Source: Agromyces sp. SYSU T00194 (GTDB lineage: Bacteria > Actinomycetota > Actinomycetes > Actinomycetales > Microbacteriaceae). Taken from it: DNA of 64,000 bases. Numbering within the stretch: the stretch's first letter is position 1; each line of letters starts with the position of its first letter. The stretch lies in assembly GCF_040496035.1 (NCBI RefSeq), contig NZ_JBEPJZ010000002.1, positions 434,001 to 498,000 of the forward strand, written 5' to 3'. Shown piece by piece: positions 40,077 through 48,474 of the stretch. Below the pieces are notes generated by a model. It was not told the DNA's origin. It searched no databases and saw only the letters and a program-made list of their open reading frames with translations. Made by a program: the position numbers and the translations under genes.

Positions 40077-41666
40077 ATGGCCGGTACCGGGTCGGGGGAA
40101 CGGGTACGGACGGCGGAGATCGTCGCCGCGCTGTCGCTCGCGATCGACTACGGCATGGGCCGCCCGCTCGAGCAGGGGATGCACTCGGGCGTGGTCGCCG
40201 CCCGCCTCGCACGCGCACTCGGCGTCGACCCGCAGACCGAACGGGCCGCGTGGCTGACCGCCCTGCTGCTGCACGTCACCTGCACGACCGACGCGCATTT
40301 CTCGGCGGAGGTGATGGCGCCGGGTGCGACCTCCGCCCACATCGATCCGATCATCTTCGGCTCCCCGGGCGAGCAGTTCCGGGGCGCCCTGCACGCAGTC
40401 GGGGTCGGGCACCCGAACCCGCTCGACCGCGCCGCGCACACCGTCTCCGTCATGACCCGCTGGGCGCGGGCGAGGCCCGAGCACTTCACGGCCATGTGCG
40501 AGGTCGGTCCGATGCTGAGCGCACGGTTCGGCCTCCCGTCCGACGTGCAGGAGGGGCTCGGCATGGTGACCGAGCGCTGGGACGGTCGCGGCATCCCGCA
40601 CCGGCGAGCGGCCGAGGAGCTTCCGATGTCGCTGCGCATCGCGCACCTCGCCGTCGACGCCGCGTTCCAGTCGACGCTCCATCCGGCCCACGAGGTCGCC
40701 GCGATCATGCGGAGCAGGGCGGGCGGCGCATTCGACCCCGATGTCGCCGGCGCCTTCCTGGCGGACCATCTCGCGCTCCTCGAGGAGTCGCCCGACGCGT
40801 TCCGCCTCGACGTGCTGGAGCGCGAACCCCGCCCGCACCTCGAACTCGGCGGAGCGGCCCTCGACGACGCGCTCGCCGCGTTCGGGGAGTTCGCGGACCT
40901 GGCCGCGCCATGCCTCGCGGGCCACAGCGGCGGCGTCTCCCGCCTCGCAGCGCGCGCCGCGGCCCTCGCGGGCTGCGGAGAGGCGGACGTGGCCCGGGTG
41001 CGCCGCGCGGGCTCCGTGCACGACGTGGGCGGTGTCACCGTCTGGGCCGACATCTGGACGAAGCCCGAGCCGCTGTCCCGGGACGACCGCGAGCAGGTGC
41101 GGCTGCACCCGTACCACACGCAGCAGGTGCTCGCCGCCTCGCCCACCCTCGCGGCGCTCGACCCGATCGCCAGCCACCACCACGAGGCCATGGACGGCTC
41201 CGGCTACCACCGCGGCGAGTCCGGGGACGCGATCCACCCGCTGGCCCGCATCCTCGCCGCCGCCGACGCCTTCCGGGTGCGCGTGGAACCGCGCCACGGC
41301 CGGCCGCCGATTCCCCCCGACCTCGCGGCGCAGGAGCTCCGCGACGAGGCCGCGGCGGGGCGGCTCGACGCGGAGTGCGTCAGCGCGGTGCTCGAGGCGG
41401 CGGGCGAACCGGTGGGCGACGTGCCGCGGCCCGCCGGACTCAGCCGCCGCGAGGTGCAGGTCGTCGCGCGCCTCGCGCACGGCCACGCCACGAAGCAGAT
41501 CGCGCGCGAGCTCGGCATCGCCGTGAAGACCGCGGACCGGCACGTGCAGAACGCCTACGCGAAGATGGGGGTCTCCTCACGCCCCGCCGCCACCCTCTTC
41601 GCCATGCAGCACGGGCTCCTGGCCTGGGGAGAACTCCCGATCGACGAGGCATCCGCCCGCTCCTAG
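40077..41666 (+). CDS. LuxR-type regulator with tandem HD/HD-GYP-like domains
   Basis: A 529-residue protein starting MAGTGSGERVR. A degenerate HD-type domain covers about 1-200, with MHSGVVAARLARAL and TERWDGRGIPHRRAAEELPM. A second one covers about 280-420, with the HD pair in RRAGSVHDVGGVTVWADIW, then RLHPYHTQQVL and SHHHEAMDGSGYHRG. It keeps the metal-binding HD, H, HH and D positions but reads GYH where HD-GYP enzymes read GYP. The last 70 residues are a LuxR HTH (LSRREVQVVARLAHG, TKQIARELGIAVKT). It may sense or cut a cyclic dinucleotide and control nearby genes; both are inferred. Confidence 0.82.
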   Translation: MAGTGSGERVRTAEIVAALSLAIDYGMGRPLEQGMHSGVVAARLARALGVDPQTERAAWLTALLLHVTCTTDAHFSAEVMAPGATSAHIDPIIFGSPGEQFRGALHAVGVGHPNPLDRAAHTVSVMTRWARARPEHFTAMCEVGPMLSARFGLPSDVQEGLGMVTERWDGRGIPHRRAAEELPMSLRIAHLAVDAAFQSTLHPAHEVAAIMRSRAGGAFDPDVAGAFLADHLALLEESPDAFRLDVLEREPRPHLELGGAALDDALAAFGEFADLAAPCLAGHSGGVSRLAARAAALAGCGEADVARVRRAGSVHDVGGVTVWADIWTKPEPLSRDDREQVRLHPYHTQQVLAASPTLAALDPIASHHHEAMDGSGYHRGESGDAIHPLARILAAADAFRVRVEPRHGRPPIPPDLAAQELRDEAAAGRLDAECVSAVLEAAGEPVGDVPRPAGLSRREVQVVARLAHGHATKQIARELGIAVKTADRHVQNAYAKMGVSSRPAATLFAMQHGLLAWGELPIDEASARS

Positions 41667-41711
41667 CGTCGTTGCCAGGACCCGGTGACGGGCACGACGA
41701 GGGGGACGACC

Positions 41712-42440
41712 ATGGACGACACGGATGTCACGATCGAGCGCTCCGGCACGGTGCCTCGGCTCGAGCAGCGATCGCGGATCGTGCGCGCGGGAGCGTGCGC
41801 CGGACTCATCGGCCCGGCGCTGTTCGTCGCCGCCTGGCTGATCCAGGCCGCGGCGCGCAGCGAGGAGTTCGACCTCATCGGCGAACCCGCCTCGGCGCTC
41901 GCGGCCGGCGATGCGGGCTGGATCCAGACGGTGAGCTTCATCGTCTACGGCCTGATGACGCTGGTCTTCGCGGCGGGGCTGCACCGGGCGATGGCACCGT
42001 CGCGCCTCGGCTGGATCGGTCCCTCCCTGATCGGGGTGACCGGGGTCGGGCTGCTCTGGGGCGCCGCGTTCCCGCTTCGGCGCGAGGCGTCCGGCGAACT
42101 CGTCGACCCCGGCCTGCACGCGGTCGGAGGGTTCATGTACTTCGTCGTCGGCACGCTCGCGATCATCGCGATCATCCCGCGCATGCGTGCGGACGCCCGC
42201 TGGCGCGGGCTCGTGCCCTACTCGATCGTGGTCGCCGCGCTGCTGGTGGCGGCGCACGTGGTCATGGCGATCTGCGCGTTGCCCGAGGACGGCCCGCTGC
42301 GCCCGTACCCCGGCCTCACCCAGCTCGTCTTCGTCGTCCTGCTGCGGGTGCCCTGGCAGCTGACGATGGCGGTGCGGATGCTCCGGGTGCCCGTGGCGCC
42401 CGAGCTCAGATCCCGAGCGTCTGCAGCGAGTCGCGGATGA
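41712..42440 (+). CDS. DUF998 family membrane protein
   Basis: A 242-residue protein from the ATG at 41712 with GAGGGGG before it. Residues 1-30 are cytoplasmic. Six or so membrane helices follow: LIGPALFVAAWLIQAAA, SFIVYGLMTLVFAAGLH, WIGPSLIGVTGVGLLWG, then near 145-163, 178-196 and 205-222. The DUF998 feature GEPASALAAGDAGWIQT between helices 1 and 2 is clear. Function is unknown. It follows the HD/LuxR gene by 45 bases on the same strand, and its last 35 bases overlap the 3' end of ldh on the other strand. Confidence 0.8.
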   Translation: MDDTDVTIERSGTVPRLEQRSRIVRAGACAGLIGPALFVAAWLIQAAARSEEFDLIGEPASALAAGDAGWIQTVSFIVYGLMTLVFAAGLHRAMAPSRLGWIGPSLIGVTGVGLLWGAAFPLRREASGELVDPGLHAVGGFMYFVVGTLAIIAIIPRMRADARWRGLVPYSIVVAALLVAAHVVMAICALPEDGPLRPYPGLTQLVFVVLLRVPWQLTMAVRMLRVPVAPELRSRASAASRG

Positions 42441-43362
42441 CCTGCGCCGAGGCGGCGAACTTCGCCGCCTCGTCGTCGTCGAACGGGATGCGCAGCACGT
42501 CGGCGACGCCCGACGAGTCGACGATCGACGGCACCGAGAGGGCCACGCCCGACTCGCCGAGGTAGTCGTCGAGCACGCTCGAGACGGGCAGCACCGCGCG
42601 CTGGTCGTGCAGCACCGCCTCGGCGATGCGGGCCGCGGAGAGGCCGATGGCGTGGTTGGTCGCGCCCTTGCCCTCGATGATCGTGTAGGCCGCGGTGCGC
42701 ACCTCGTCGGCGATCGCGTCGAAGTCGCCGAGCTCGGGCTTGACCGTCGACTGCGCCGCCGCCCAGTCGCGGATCGGCACCGGGCCGATGGTCGCGTGCG
42801 ACCAGAGCGGGAACTCGGAGTCGCCGTGCTCGCCGACGATCATCGCGTGCACGCTCGAGCTCGCGACGTCGGCCCGCTGAGCGATCAGCCAGCGCAGTCG
42901 GGACGAGTCGAGCACCGTGCCCGACGAGAACACGCGCGAACTCGGCAGCCCGGTGATCTTCTGGGCGGCGACGGTGAGCACGTCGCAGGGGTTCGTGACG
43001 AGCATGTAGACCGCGTCGGGTGCCCGGTCGAGCAGCTGCGGCATCAGGCTCTTCATGATCGCGATGTTCGCCCCGGCCAGGTCGAGGCGGGTCTGGCCCG
43101 GCTTCTGCTTCGCACCGGCGGTGATGATCACCATGTTCGAGCCGGTCACGACGTCGAGGTCGTCGCCCCCGACGATCGTGGACGAACCTGCGAACAGCGT
43201 GCCGTGGGCGAGGTCGAGCACCTCCGCCTCGGCCTTCTTGCGGTCGATGTCGTACAGGGCGACCTCGCGGGCGCTGCCCCGGACGAGGGCGGACAGCGCG
43301 ACGGAGGCGCCGACCGCGCCCGCGCCGATGACGGTGAGCTTGGAGTTCTCGATGACGGCCAT
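42406..43362 (-). CDS. ldh: L-lactate dehydrogenase
   Basis: A 318-residue NAD-dependent enzyme reducing pyruvate to lactate. The Rossmann start is LTVIGAGAVGASVALSAL. IITAGAKQKPGQTRLDL has the substrate loop with glutamine after the Lys, the residue that separates lactate from malate dehydrogenase. VTNPCDVLT, LDSSRLRWLIA (substrate Arg) and VGEHGDSEFPLW (catalytic His) are all present. It is minus-strand, ends inside the DUF998 gene, and is divergent from a dps gene. With pflBA it offers two pyruvate exits at low oxygen. Confidence 0.94.
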   Translation of the reverse strand: MAVIENSKLTVIGAGAVGASVALSALVRGSAREVALYDIDRKKAEAEVLDLAHGTLFAGSSTIVGGDDLDVVTGSNMVIITAGAKQKPGQTRLDLAGANIAIMKSLMPQLLDRAPDAVYMLVTNPCDVLTVAAQKITGLPSSRVFSSGTVLDSSRLRWLIAQRADVASSSVHAMIVGEHGDSEFPLWSHATIGPVPIRDWAAAQSTVKPELGDFDAIADEVRTAAYTIIEGKGATNHAIGLSAARIAEAVLHDQRAVLPVSSVLDDYLGESGVALSVPSIVDSSGVADVLRIPFDDDEAAKFAASAQVIRDSLQTLGI

Positions 43363-43502
43363 GGCTCCATCTTGGTCGCCTGCACCCGGTACGCAACAGT
43401 GCCGCGCGCGAAGCGGGTGAGGGCAGCCGAACCTTGCTTGAAATCCCCGATCATCGGCGTACCGTGACGATCGACGACGTATCCAGGGAAGGTGGACAAC
43501 GA

Positions 43503-43988
43503 ATGACCGACACGCAGGTACCCCCGCAGGCGAGCTCGAATCCCGACGTCGCCGCCGGGGTCGCGCAGTTCCTCACCCCGGTCGTGCACCAGCTCGTCGC
43601 GCTCGCCGTCAACGGCAAGCAGGCGCACTGGCACGTGCGCGGACCGAACTTCATCGCCGTGCACGAGCTCCTCGACGACGTGGTCGCCCACGCGCAGGAG
43701 TGGTCCGACCTGGCCGCCGAGCGCGTGGTCGCCCTCGGCCTGCCGATCGACGCCCGGCTCGCGACCGTCGCCGGTTCGGGGGCCACCACGCCCAAGGCGG
43801 GCTTCCAGCAGGCCGAGCCGACCATCGAACAGGTCATCGCGCAGATCGACCTCGCGCTCGAGAAGGTGAATGCGGCGATCGACGGGCTCGACGACCTCGA
43901 CCTCACCAGCCAGGACATCGCGATCGAGATCCGGCGCGGACTCGACAAGGACCGCTGGTTCCTGTTCTCGCACATCAGCGTCGACTGA
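43503..43988 (+). CDS. dps: Dps-family DNA-protection/ferritin-like protein
   Basis: A 161-residue four-helix ferritin-like protein. The ATG at 43503 is chosen because AAGGTGG sits about nine bases ahead. Ferroxidase-site residues lie in GKQAHWHVRGPNFIAVHELLDD and HAQEWSDLAAERVVALG, the usual Dps pattern. RRGLDKDRWFLFSHIS is the typical last helix. Dps stores iron and shields DNA from peroxide. A TTGCTT element near 43434 may be its -35 box. The 140-base region before it is shared with ldh, which runs the other way. Confidence 0.88.
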   Translation: MTDTQVPPQASSNPDVAAGVAQFLTPVVHQLVALAVNGKQAHWHVRGPNFIAVHELLDDVVAHAQEWSDLAAERVVALGLPIDARLATVAGSGATTPKAGFQQAEPTIEQVIAQIDLALEKVNAAIDGLDDLDLTSQDIAIEIRRGLDKDRWFLFSHISVD

Positions 43989-44032
43989 CCGACGGCACAC
44001 GAGCACGGATGCTGCGGGCGCATGCCCGCACG

Positions 44033-44066
44033 ACGGCCCGGCCCCGCACGAGCGGAGCCGGGCCGT
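44033..44066 (+). terminator. Hairpin between dps and the response regulator gene
   Basis: A perfect 10-bp stem (ACGGCCCGGC with GCCGGGCCGT) and a 14-base loop lie between two convergent genes. It can serve both strands. Confidence 0.7.
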
Positions 44067-44098
44067 TCCGCGTCTCGAGCCGGATGCCGCGGGGTGGG

Positions 44099-44752
44099 TC
44101 AGCGCTGGAGCCAGGCCAGCACCGCGAGCACGCGCCGGTGGTCGGAACCGGAGTCCTCGAGGGCGAGCTTGGCGAAGATCGACGTGACGTTCTTCTCGAC
44201 CGCGCCCACGCCGATGTAGAGCTGCTGGGCGATGCCCCCGTTCGTGCGGCCCTCGGCCATGAGCGCGAGCACCTCGCGCTCGCGCGGGGTGAGCGAGGCG
44301 AGCGGGTCGGCGCGCCGGCCGATGAGCTCGCGCACGACCTGCGGGTCGAGCACGGTGCCGCCCTGGCTGACGCGGGTCACGGCGTCCTCCAGCTCGTCGA
44401 GCGAGGCGACGCGGTCCTTCAGCAGGTAGCCCATGCCGCCCTCGCCCGACGAGAGCAGTTCCTGGGCGTAGGTGCCCTCGATGTACTGGCTGAGCAGCAG
44501 CACGCCGAGGCGGGGCATCCGCCTGCGCAGCTCCAGCGCCGCGCGCACGCCCTCGTCACGGAACGTCGGGGGCATGCGCACGTCGAGCACCGCGATGTCG
44601 GGATCGAGCGAGCCGATCTCGGCGAGCAGCGCGTCGGCGTCGCCGAACGAGCCGACCGTCTCGAACCCGGCCTCGTCGAAGAGCCGAACGAGCCCCTCGC
44701 GCAGGAGCACCGAGTCCTCGGCCAGCACGACCCGCAGCGCAGCATCCGTCAC
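44099..44752 (-). CDS. Response regulator, NarL/LuxR type
   Basis: A 217-residue regulator with a receiver domain (about 5-125: VVLAEDSVLLREGLVRLF, phospho-acceptor Asp in DIAVLDVRMPP, later LLSQYIEGTYAQELL) and a LuxR HTH (about 150-210: LTPREREVLALMAEG, VGAVEKNVTSIFAKLAL). The GTG start lies four bases after the histidine kinase stop, so the two form an operon and a two-component system. The signal is unknown. Confidence 0.93.
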   Translation of the reverse strand: MTDAALRVVLAEDSVLLREGLVRLFDEAGFETVGSFGDADALLAEIGSLDPDIAVLDVRMPPTFRDEGVRAALELRRRMPRLGVLLLSQYIEGTYAQELLSSGEGGMGYLLKDRVASLDELEDAVTRVSQGGTVLDPQVVRELIGRRADPLASLTPREREVLALMAEGRTNGGIAQQLYIGVGAVEKNVTSIFAKLALEDSGSDHRRVLAVLAWLQR

Positions 44753-44756
44753 GCTC

Positions 44757-46151
44757 TCAGGATAGGGGTGCCGCGTCGGGCTCCTGCGACGGTGCAGCGG
44801 TCGCCGGCAACGCCGTGAACGGCACGTGCGCGCCCGCGGTCGTCGGCCCGCCGTCCGGGCTGTCGATGCGCAGGATGCCGCGGAGTCCGCGCACCCGCTC
44901 CTCGAGCCCGCTCAGCCCGTGGCCCGGCACGATGACCGCGCCGCCGGTGCCGTCGTCGATCACCCAGAGGTCGAGCCACGATTCGCCGCCAGCGGGCGCG
45001 CGGCGCACGGACGCGTGCAGCCCGATCGCCCTCGCGCCGGCGTGCTTGGCGGCGTTGGTCAGCAGCTCCGCCGCGATGAAGTAGACGTTGCGCTCGATCT
45101 CGGCGGGGACGCCCACGTCGGCGGGAAGGTCGACGTGCTCCTCGACCGGCACGGGACTCCGTGCGGCGAGCGAGGCGAGCCCGGCCGCGAGGCCGCGGTC
45201 CTGCAGGATCGGCGGCGCGAACCCCCGCGAGAGCGCACGCAGCTCGTCGAGCGCCTCCCGCGCCTGCTCGCGCGCCTCGCCGAGCACCTGCGGCGCGACG
45301 TCCGGGTCCTTGGCGATCGCGCGCTCGGCGGCGGCGAGGTCCATCTGCAGCCGCACGAGCCGCTGCTGCGGGCCGTCGTGGATGTCGCGCTCGAGGCGGC
45401 GCAGCGACCGGTCCTCCGCCTGCACGGCCGCGCCGCGCGACGCCGACAGCTGCTGCACCTCGCGCTCGAGCGCCTGCGAGCGCCACGGGCCGAGGAGGCC
45501 CCGCGCCACCACCTGGTGCAGCAGGGTGAGCCCGCGCGTGATGAGCGGCAGGGTCACGAGGAACACCACGCCGACGACGAGCAGGAAGACCGACTCGGCC
45601 TGCCGCGGGTCCATGGTGAGCGGCACGCCGAACAGGAACTCCCACACGACCTCGACCGTCCAGACGTCCTGCCCGTCGAGCGGCAGCCACCGCTCCCAGA
45701 ACCAGTAGGTCGCACCACCGAGCCCGAGGGAGACCCAGACCACCGTGACGATGAAGGTGACGAGACTGACGACCGGCGCGACGACGAGCACGTGGAGCAC
45801 GTACAGCCAGTAGTGCCCGTCGATGAACGGGCCGAGCGCGCCGCGCCAGAACGACGGGGTCGTCGACGCCGGCGGCCACGGCGACGCGATCTCGCGCCGG
45901 CCCGTCCACTGCAGCAGGCGCAGCTCGGTCCAGCCGAATCCGCGCGCCACGTAGAAGGTGGCCGTGAGGAACAGCACGCCGACGACGAGCACGAGCAGGC
46001 CGAGGCCGGTCGAGACGAGCCCGACCGTGACGCTGAACCCGACCCACGCGATGGGCATGGCGATGAGGAGGAACACCAGTTCCCGGGGCATGCCGGCCCA
46101 GAGGCCGAAGTACCCGCGCCGGCGGCGGGGTGCGGTGTCGTTCTCGCTCAT
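44757..46151 (-). CDS. Sensor histidine kinase, HisKA_3 type
   Basis: A 464-residue membrane kinase. About six membrane helices lie in the first 230 residues (ELVFLLIAMPIAWVGFSVTV, GLLVLVVGVLFLTATFYVA and others), arranged as the two-pair sensor unit seen in many Streptomyces kinases. The dimerisation-phosphoacceptor site is SLRRLERDIHDGPQQRLV (near 257), and the ATP-binding part has RNVYFIAAELLTNAAKHA and VPGHGLSGLEERVRGLRG. It phosphorylates the regulator in the next gene. The ligand is unknown. Confidence 0.92.
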   Translation of the reverse strand: MSENDTAPRRRRGYFGLWAGMPRELVFLLIAMPIAWVGFSVTVGLVSTGLGLLVLVVGVLFLTATFYVARGFGWTELRLLQWTGRREIASPWPPASTTPSFWRGALGPFIDGHYWLYVLHVLVVAPVVSLVTFIVTVVWVSLGLGGATYWFWERWLPLDGQDVWTVEVVWEFLFGVPLTMDPRQAESVFLLVVGVVFLVTLPLITRGLTLLHQVVARGLLGPWRSQALEREVQQLSASRGAAVQAEDRSLRRLERDIHDGPQQRLVRLQMDLAAAERAIAKDPDVAPQVLGEAREQAREALDELRALSRGFAPPILQDRGLAAGLASLAARSPVPVEEHVDLPADVGVPAEIERNVYFIAAELLTNAAKHAGARAIGLHASVRRAPAGGESWLDLWVIDDGTGGAVIVPGHGLSGLEERVRGLRGILRIDSPDGGPTTAGAHVPFTALPATAAPSQEPDAAPLS

Positions 46152-46243
46152 GGGAGTCCTCCGGGATCATTCTGGCGTCCGCGTGCGTCGGGCACGCCTC
46201 CAGCCTCGGGCGCGGCGCGCCGCGGCGGCACCCGGCGACCGCC

Positions 46244-46270
46244 CGGATCGGGAGGGGGGTTCTCCCCCGT
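46244..46270 (-). terminator. Weak hairpin after the amidohydrolase gene
   Basis: GGGGG and CCCCC pair around a TTCT loop (46255-46268) within the 163-base gap between the amidohydrolase stop and the histidine kinase start. No clear T-run follows, so it is a weak candidate. Confidence 0.35.
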
Positions 46271-46314
46271 CGCAGTGCGCGGCACCGCCGGCTGCACGCC
46301 CCGGCGCCCGCGCC

Positions 46315-47790
46315 TCAGACGGCGAGGTGCGTGGGCCGCCCGCCGAGGAGCGTCGCCGCGACCGGCATGGTGCGCAGCTCCTCCGCGTCCGCGAGCAACG
46401 GGTCGCGCTCGACGAGCACCAGGTCGGCCGGCTCGCCCACCGCGATGCGCGTGCGCACCGACGCGGCCAGCGCCGTGGCCGCGTCGATCGCCTGCTCGGG
46501 GTGCCACGGGTCGCGCCCGTCGCGGCTCCGGCCGACGGCCGCCGCGACGGTGATCCACGGGTCGAGCGGCGCGACCGGGGCGTCCGAGCCGAGCGCGAGC
46601 TCGGCACCCGCCTCGATGAGGCTGCGCAGCATGAACGCCCGATCGGTGCGGCCTGCCCAGTGCCGTTCCGCGATGTCGCGGTCGTCCATGGCGTGCTCGG
46701 GCTGCACGCTGGCGACGACGCCGAGTGTCGCGAAGCGCGCCAGGTCGTCGCGCTGCAGCAACTGCGCGTGCTCGATGGAGCCGCGGCGCGCCCCCGAGGC
46801 GAACGGCACGGGCTCCACCTGCGCGAGGGCGCGCAGCGCCTCGCGGTTGGCCCGGTCGCCGATGGCGTGCACGGCCGGCACGAGGCCCGCCCCGGCCGCG
46901 CGCTGCAGCAGGGGCAGCAGGTGCTCGGGCGGCACGGTCGCGAGCCCGCGGGCGTCGGGTCCCGACAGCCCCGGGTAGGGGTCGACGCACCACGCGGTGA
47001 GCGTGTTGAGCGAGCCGTCGGTGATCACCTTGTACGGCCCCACCTCGACGAGGCCGTCGGTGCCCGCGAGCACCACGCCGGTGCGGAACCCCTCGTCGAT
47101 CGCGCGCTCGAGGTGCTGCGTGTAGACGCCGAACTCGACCCGGACGTCGGTCGCGCCCCCGCGCACGCGCCGGCGCCAGTCGTCGGCGTTCCAGCGCATC
47201 TCGAGGTCGACGATGCCGACGATGCCGCGCGCGGCCGCCGCGCGCATGGCGTCGCCGACCCAGCGGTCGAGCGTCTCGTCGCCCACGTCGTCGAGCACGC
47301 GCACGACGTCGAACGCCTCCTCCTCGCGGAGGACGCCGGTCGGATGCCCCGGGCGGCCGTGTCGCATCAGCGCGGCGGAGTTCAGCCAGCACGCATGCAG
47401 GTCGTGCGAGACCAGCGCCACCGGCACGTCGCCCGTGGTGGCGTCGAGCGTCGCGCGGTCCGGCGCGTCGGGCCAGAGGGCGTCCTGGTACCCCATGCCG
47501 ACGACCTCGTCGCGTGCGGCGGCCGCGAAGCCCGCGAGTGCGGCGGCCTCCGCCGCGCTCGCCGCGGTCGAGACGTCGACCCGCTGCGCGCGCTGCGCCC
47601 ACTGCGAGGCGTGCACGTGCCGGTCCCAGAGCCCGGGGAGCACGATGCGCCCGTCGGCCGCGATGCGCCGGGCGTCGCGGGCGCCCTCGCCCGCGGGCAC
47701 GATCGCGGTGATCCGCCCGTCGCCGATCTCGACGTCGACGGGGGCGTCGGCGCCGAGCGGGCGCGCACCGCCGATGACGAGGCGACTCAC
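46315..47790 (-). CDS. Amidohydrolase family 3 protein (YtcJ-like)
   Basis: A 491-residue metal-dependent hydrolase. The HxH metal site is LPGLWDRHVHASQW, later metal histidines are in PAVHAIGDRANREAL and GSIEHAQLL, and the acid is in ALGSDAPVAPLDPW. The small beta domain at each end is complete (ADLVLVERDPLL near the C-terminus). YtcJ-like enzymes cut amides or cyclic ureides; the substrate cannot be told. The GTG start overlaps the PaiB gene stop as GTGA, so the two are coupled. Confidence 0.88.
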   Translation of the reverse strand: MSRLVIGGARPLGADAPVDVEIGDGRITAIVPAGEGARDARRIAADGRIVLPGLWDRHVHASQWAQRAQRVDVSTAASAAEAAALAGFAAAARDEVVGMGYQDALWPDAPDRATLDATTGDVPVALVSHDLHACWLNSAALMRHGRPGHPTGVLREEEAFDVVRVLDDVGDETLDRWVGDAMRAAAARGIVGIVDLEMRWNADDWRRRVRGGATDVRVEFGVYTQHLERAIDEGFRTGVVLAGTDGLVEVGPYKVITDGSLNTLTAWCVDPYPGLSGPDARGLATVPPEHLLPLLQRAAGAGLVPAVHAIGDRANREALRALAQVEPVPFASGARRGSIEHAQLLQRDDLARFATLGVVASVQPEHAMDDRDIAERHWAGRTDRAFMLRSLIEAGAELALGSDAPVAPLDPWITVAAAVGRSRDGRDPWHPEQAIDAATALAASVRTRIAVGEPADLVLVERDPLLADAEELRTMPVAATLLGGRPTHLAV

Positions 47791-48440
47791 CGCGCGCCCC
47801 CGGCGCCCGCCGCCCGGGCGTCGCGCGCCCGGCGCATCTCCCGCGCCAGCGCGGCATCCGCATACGGCCCGTCGCCCTCGAGCTCGGCGATGATGTGCTC
47901 GACCGTCTCGGGCGGCCTGTTCTGGCTCATCTTGTCCTTCGCCTCGAAGCGCGTGATCGGGATGCGCAGTCCCACCGTGCCCGCCACGATGCGCTCCGCG
48001 TAGGCGGCGTTCTCGACGGTGCCCCGCATGAGCCGCGGCTCGGCCATGGCGCCCTCGAAGTGCGCCACGAGGGCCTCGAGCACCGCGAGGTTCTCCGCAT
48101 CCGACAGGATCTCCGGCGTGCCGTGCAGGTGCGCGGTCGTGAAGTTCCAGGTCGGCACGGCCGGGCGCGCGTCGTACCAGCCGGGCGAGATGTAGCCGTG
48201 CGGCCCCTGCACGACCACGAGCACCTCGTGCTCGCCGAGCTCGTGCAGCTGCTCGTCTGGACGGCCCACGTGGGTGAGCAGCACGATGCCCTGGGCCTCC
48301 TCGTCGAGCAGGACCGGGTAGTGGGATGCCACGAGCCCGCGCTCGCGCGTGTGCGACACGATCGTGGCCCACGGGTTCTGGCGCACGAGGCGCTTCACGC
48401 CTTCGTCGCTCGCGAGCGTGAAACTGGGGTTCTGTCGCAT
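47787..48440 (-). CDS. FMN-binding negative transcriptional regulator-like protein (PaiB family)
   Basis: A 217-residue PaiB-type protein. PWATIVSHTRERGLVASHYP is the FMN-binding barrel start. VGRPDEQLHELGEHEVLVVV, GPHGYISPGWYDARPAVPTWNFTT and RFEAKDKMSQNRP are family blocks, the last with the conserved Lys-Ser-Gln-Asn core. PaiB acts as a repressor in Bacillus sporulation and protease control, but the fold is a flavin-binding split barrel, so an enzyme role is also possible. It ends inside the amidohydrolase start (GTGA). Confidence 0.86.
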   Translation of the reverse strand: MRQNPSFTLASDEGVKRLVRQNPWATIVSHTRERGLVASHYPVLLDEEAQGIVLLTHVGRPDEQLHELGEHEVLVVVQGPHGYISPGWYDARPAVPTWNFTTAHLHGTPEILSDAENLAVLEALVAHFEGAMAEPRLMRGTVENAAYAERIVAGTVGLRIPITRFEAKDKMSQNRPPETVEHIIAELEGDGPYADAALAREMRRARDARAAGAGGAR

Positions 48441-48474
48441 CCGCTGCCCCTCTCCGGTCGGTCGGTCTGGTCGT

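Noticed and set aside
43385..43450. An iron box before dps
   Set aside because: GGGCAGCC and ACCTTGC only loosely resemble the motif, with too many mismatches.
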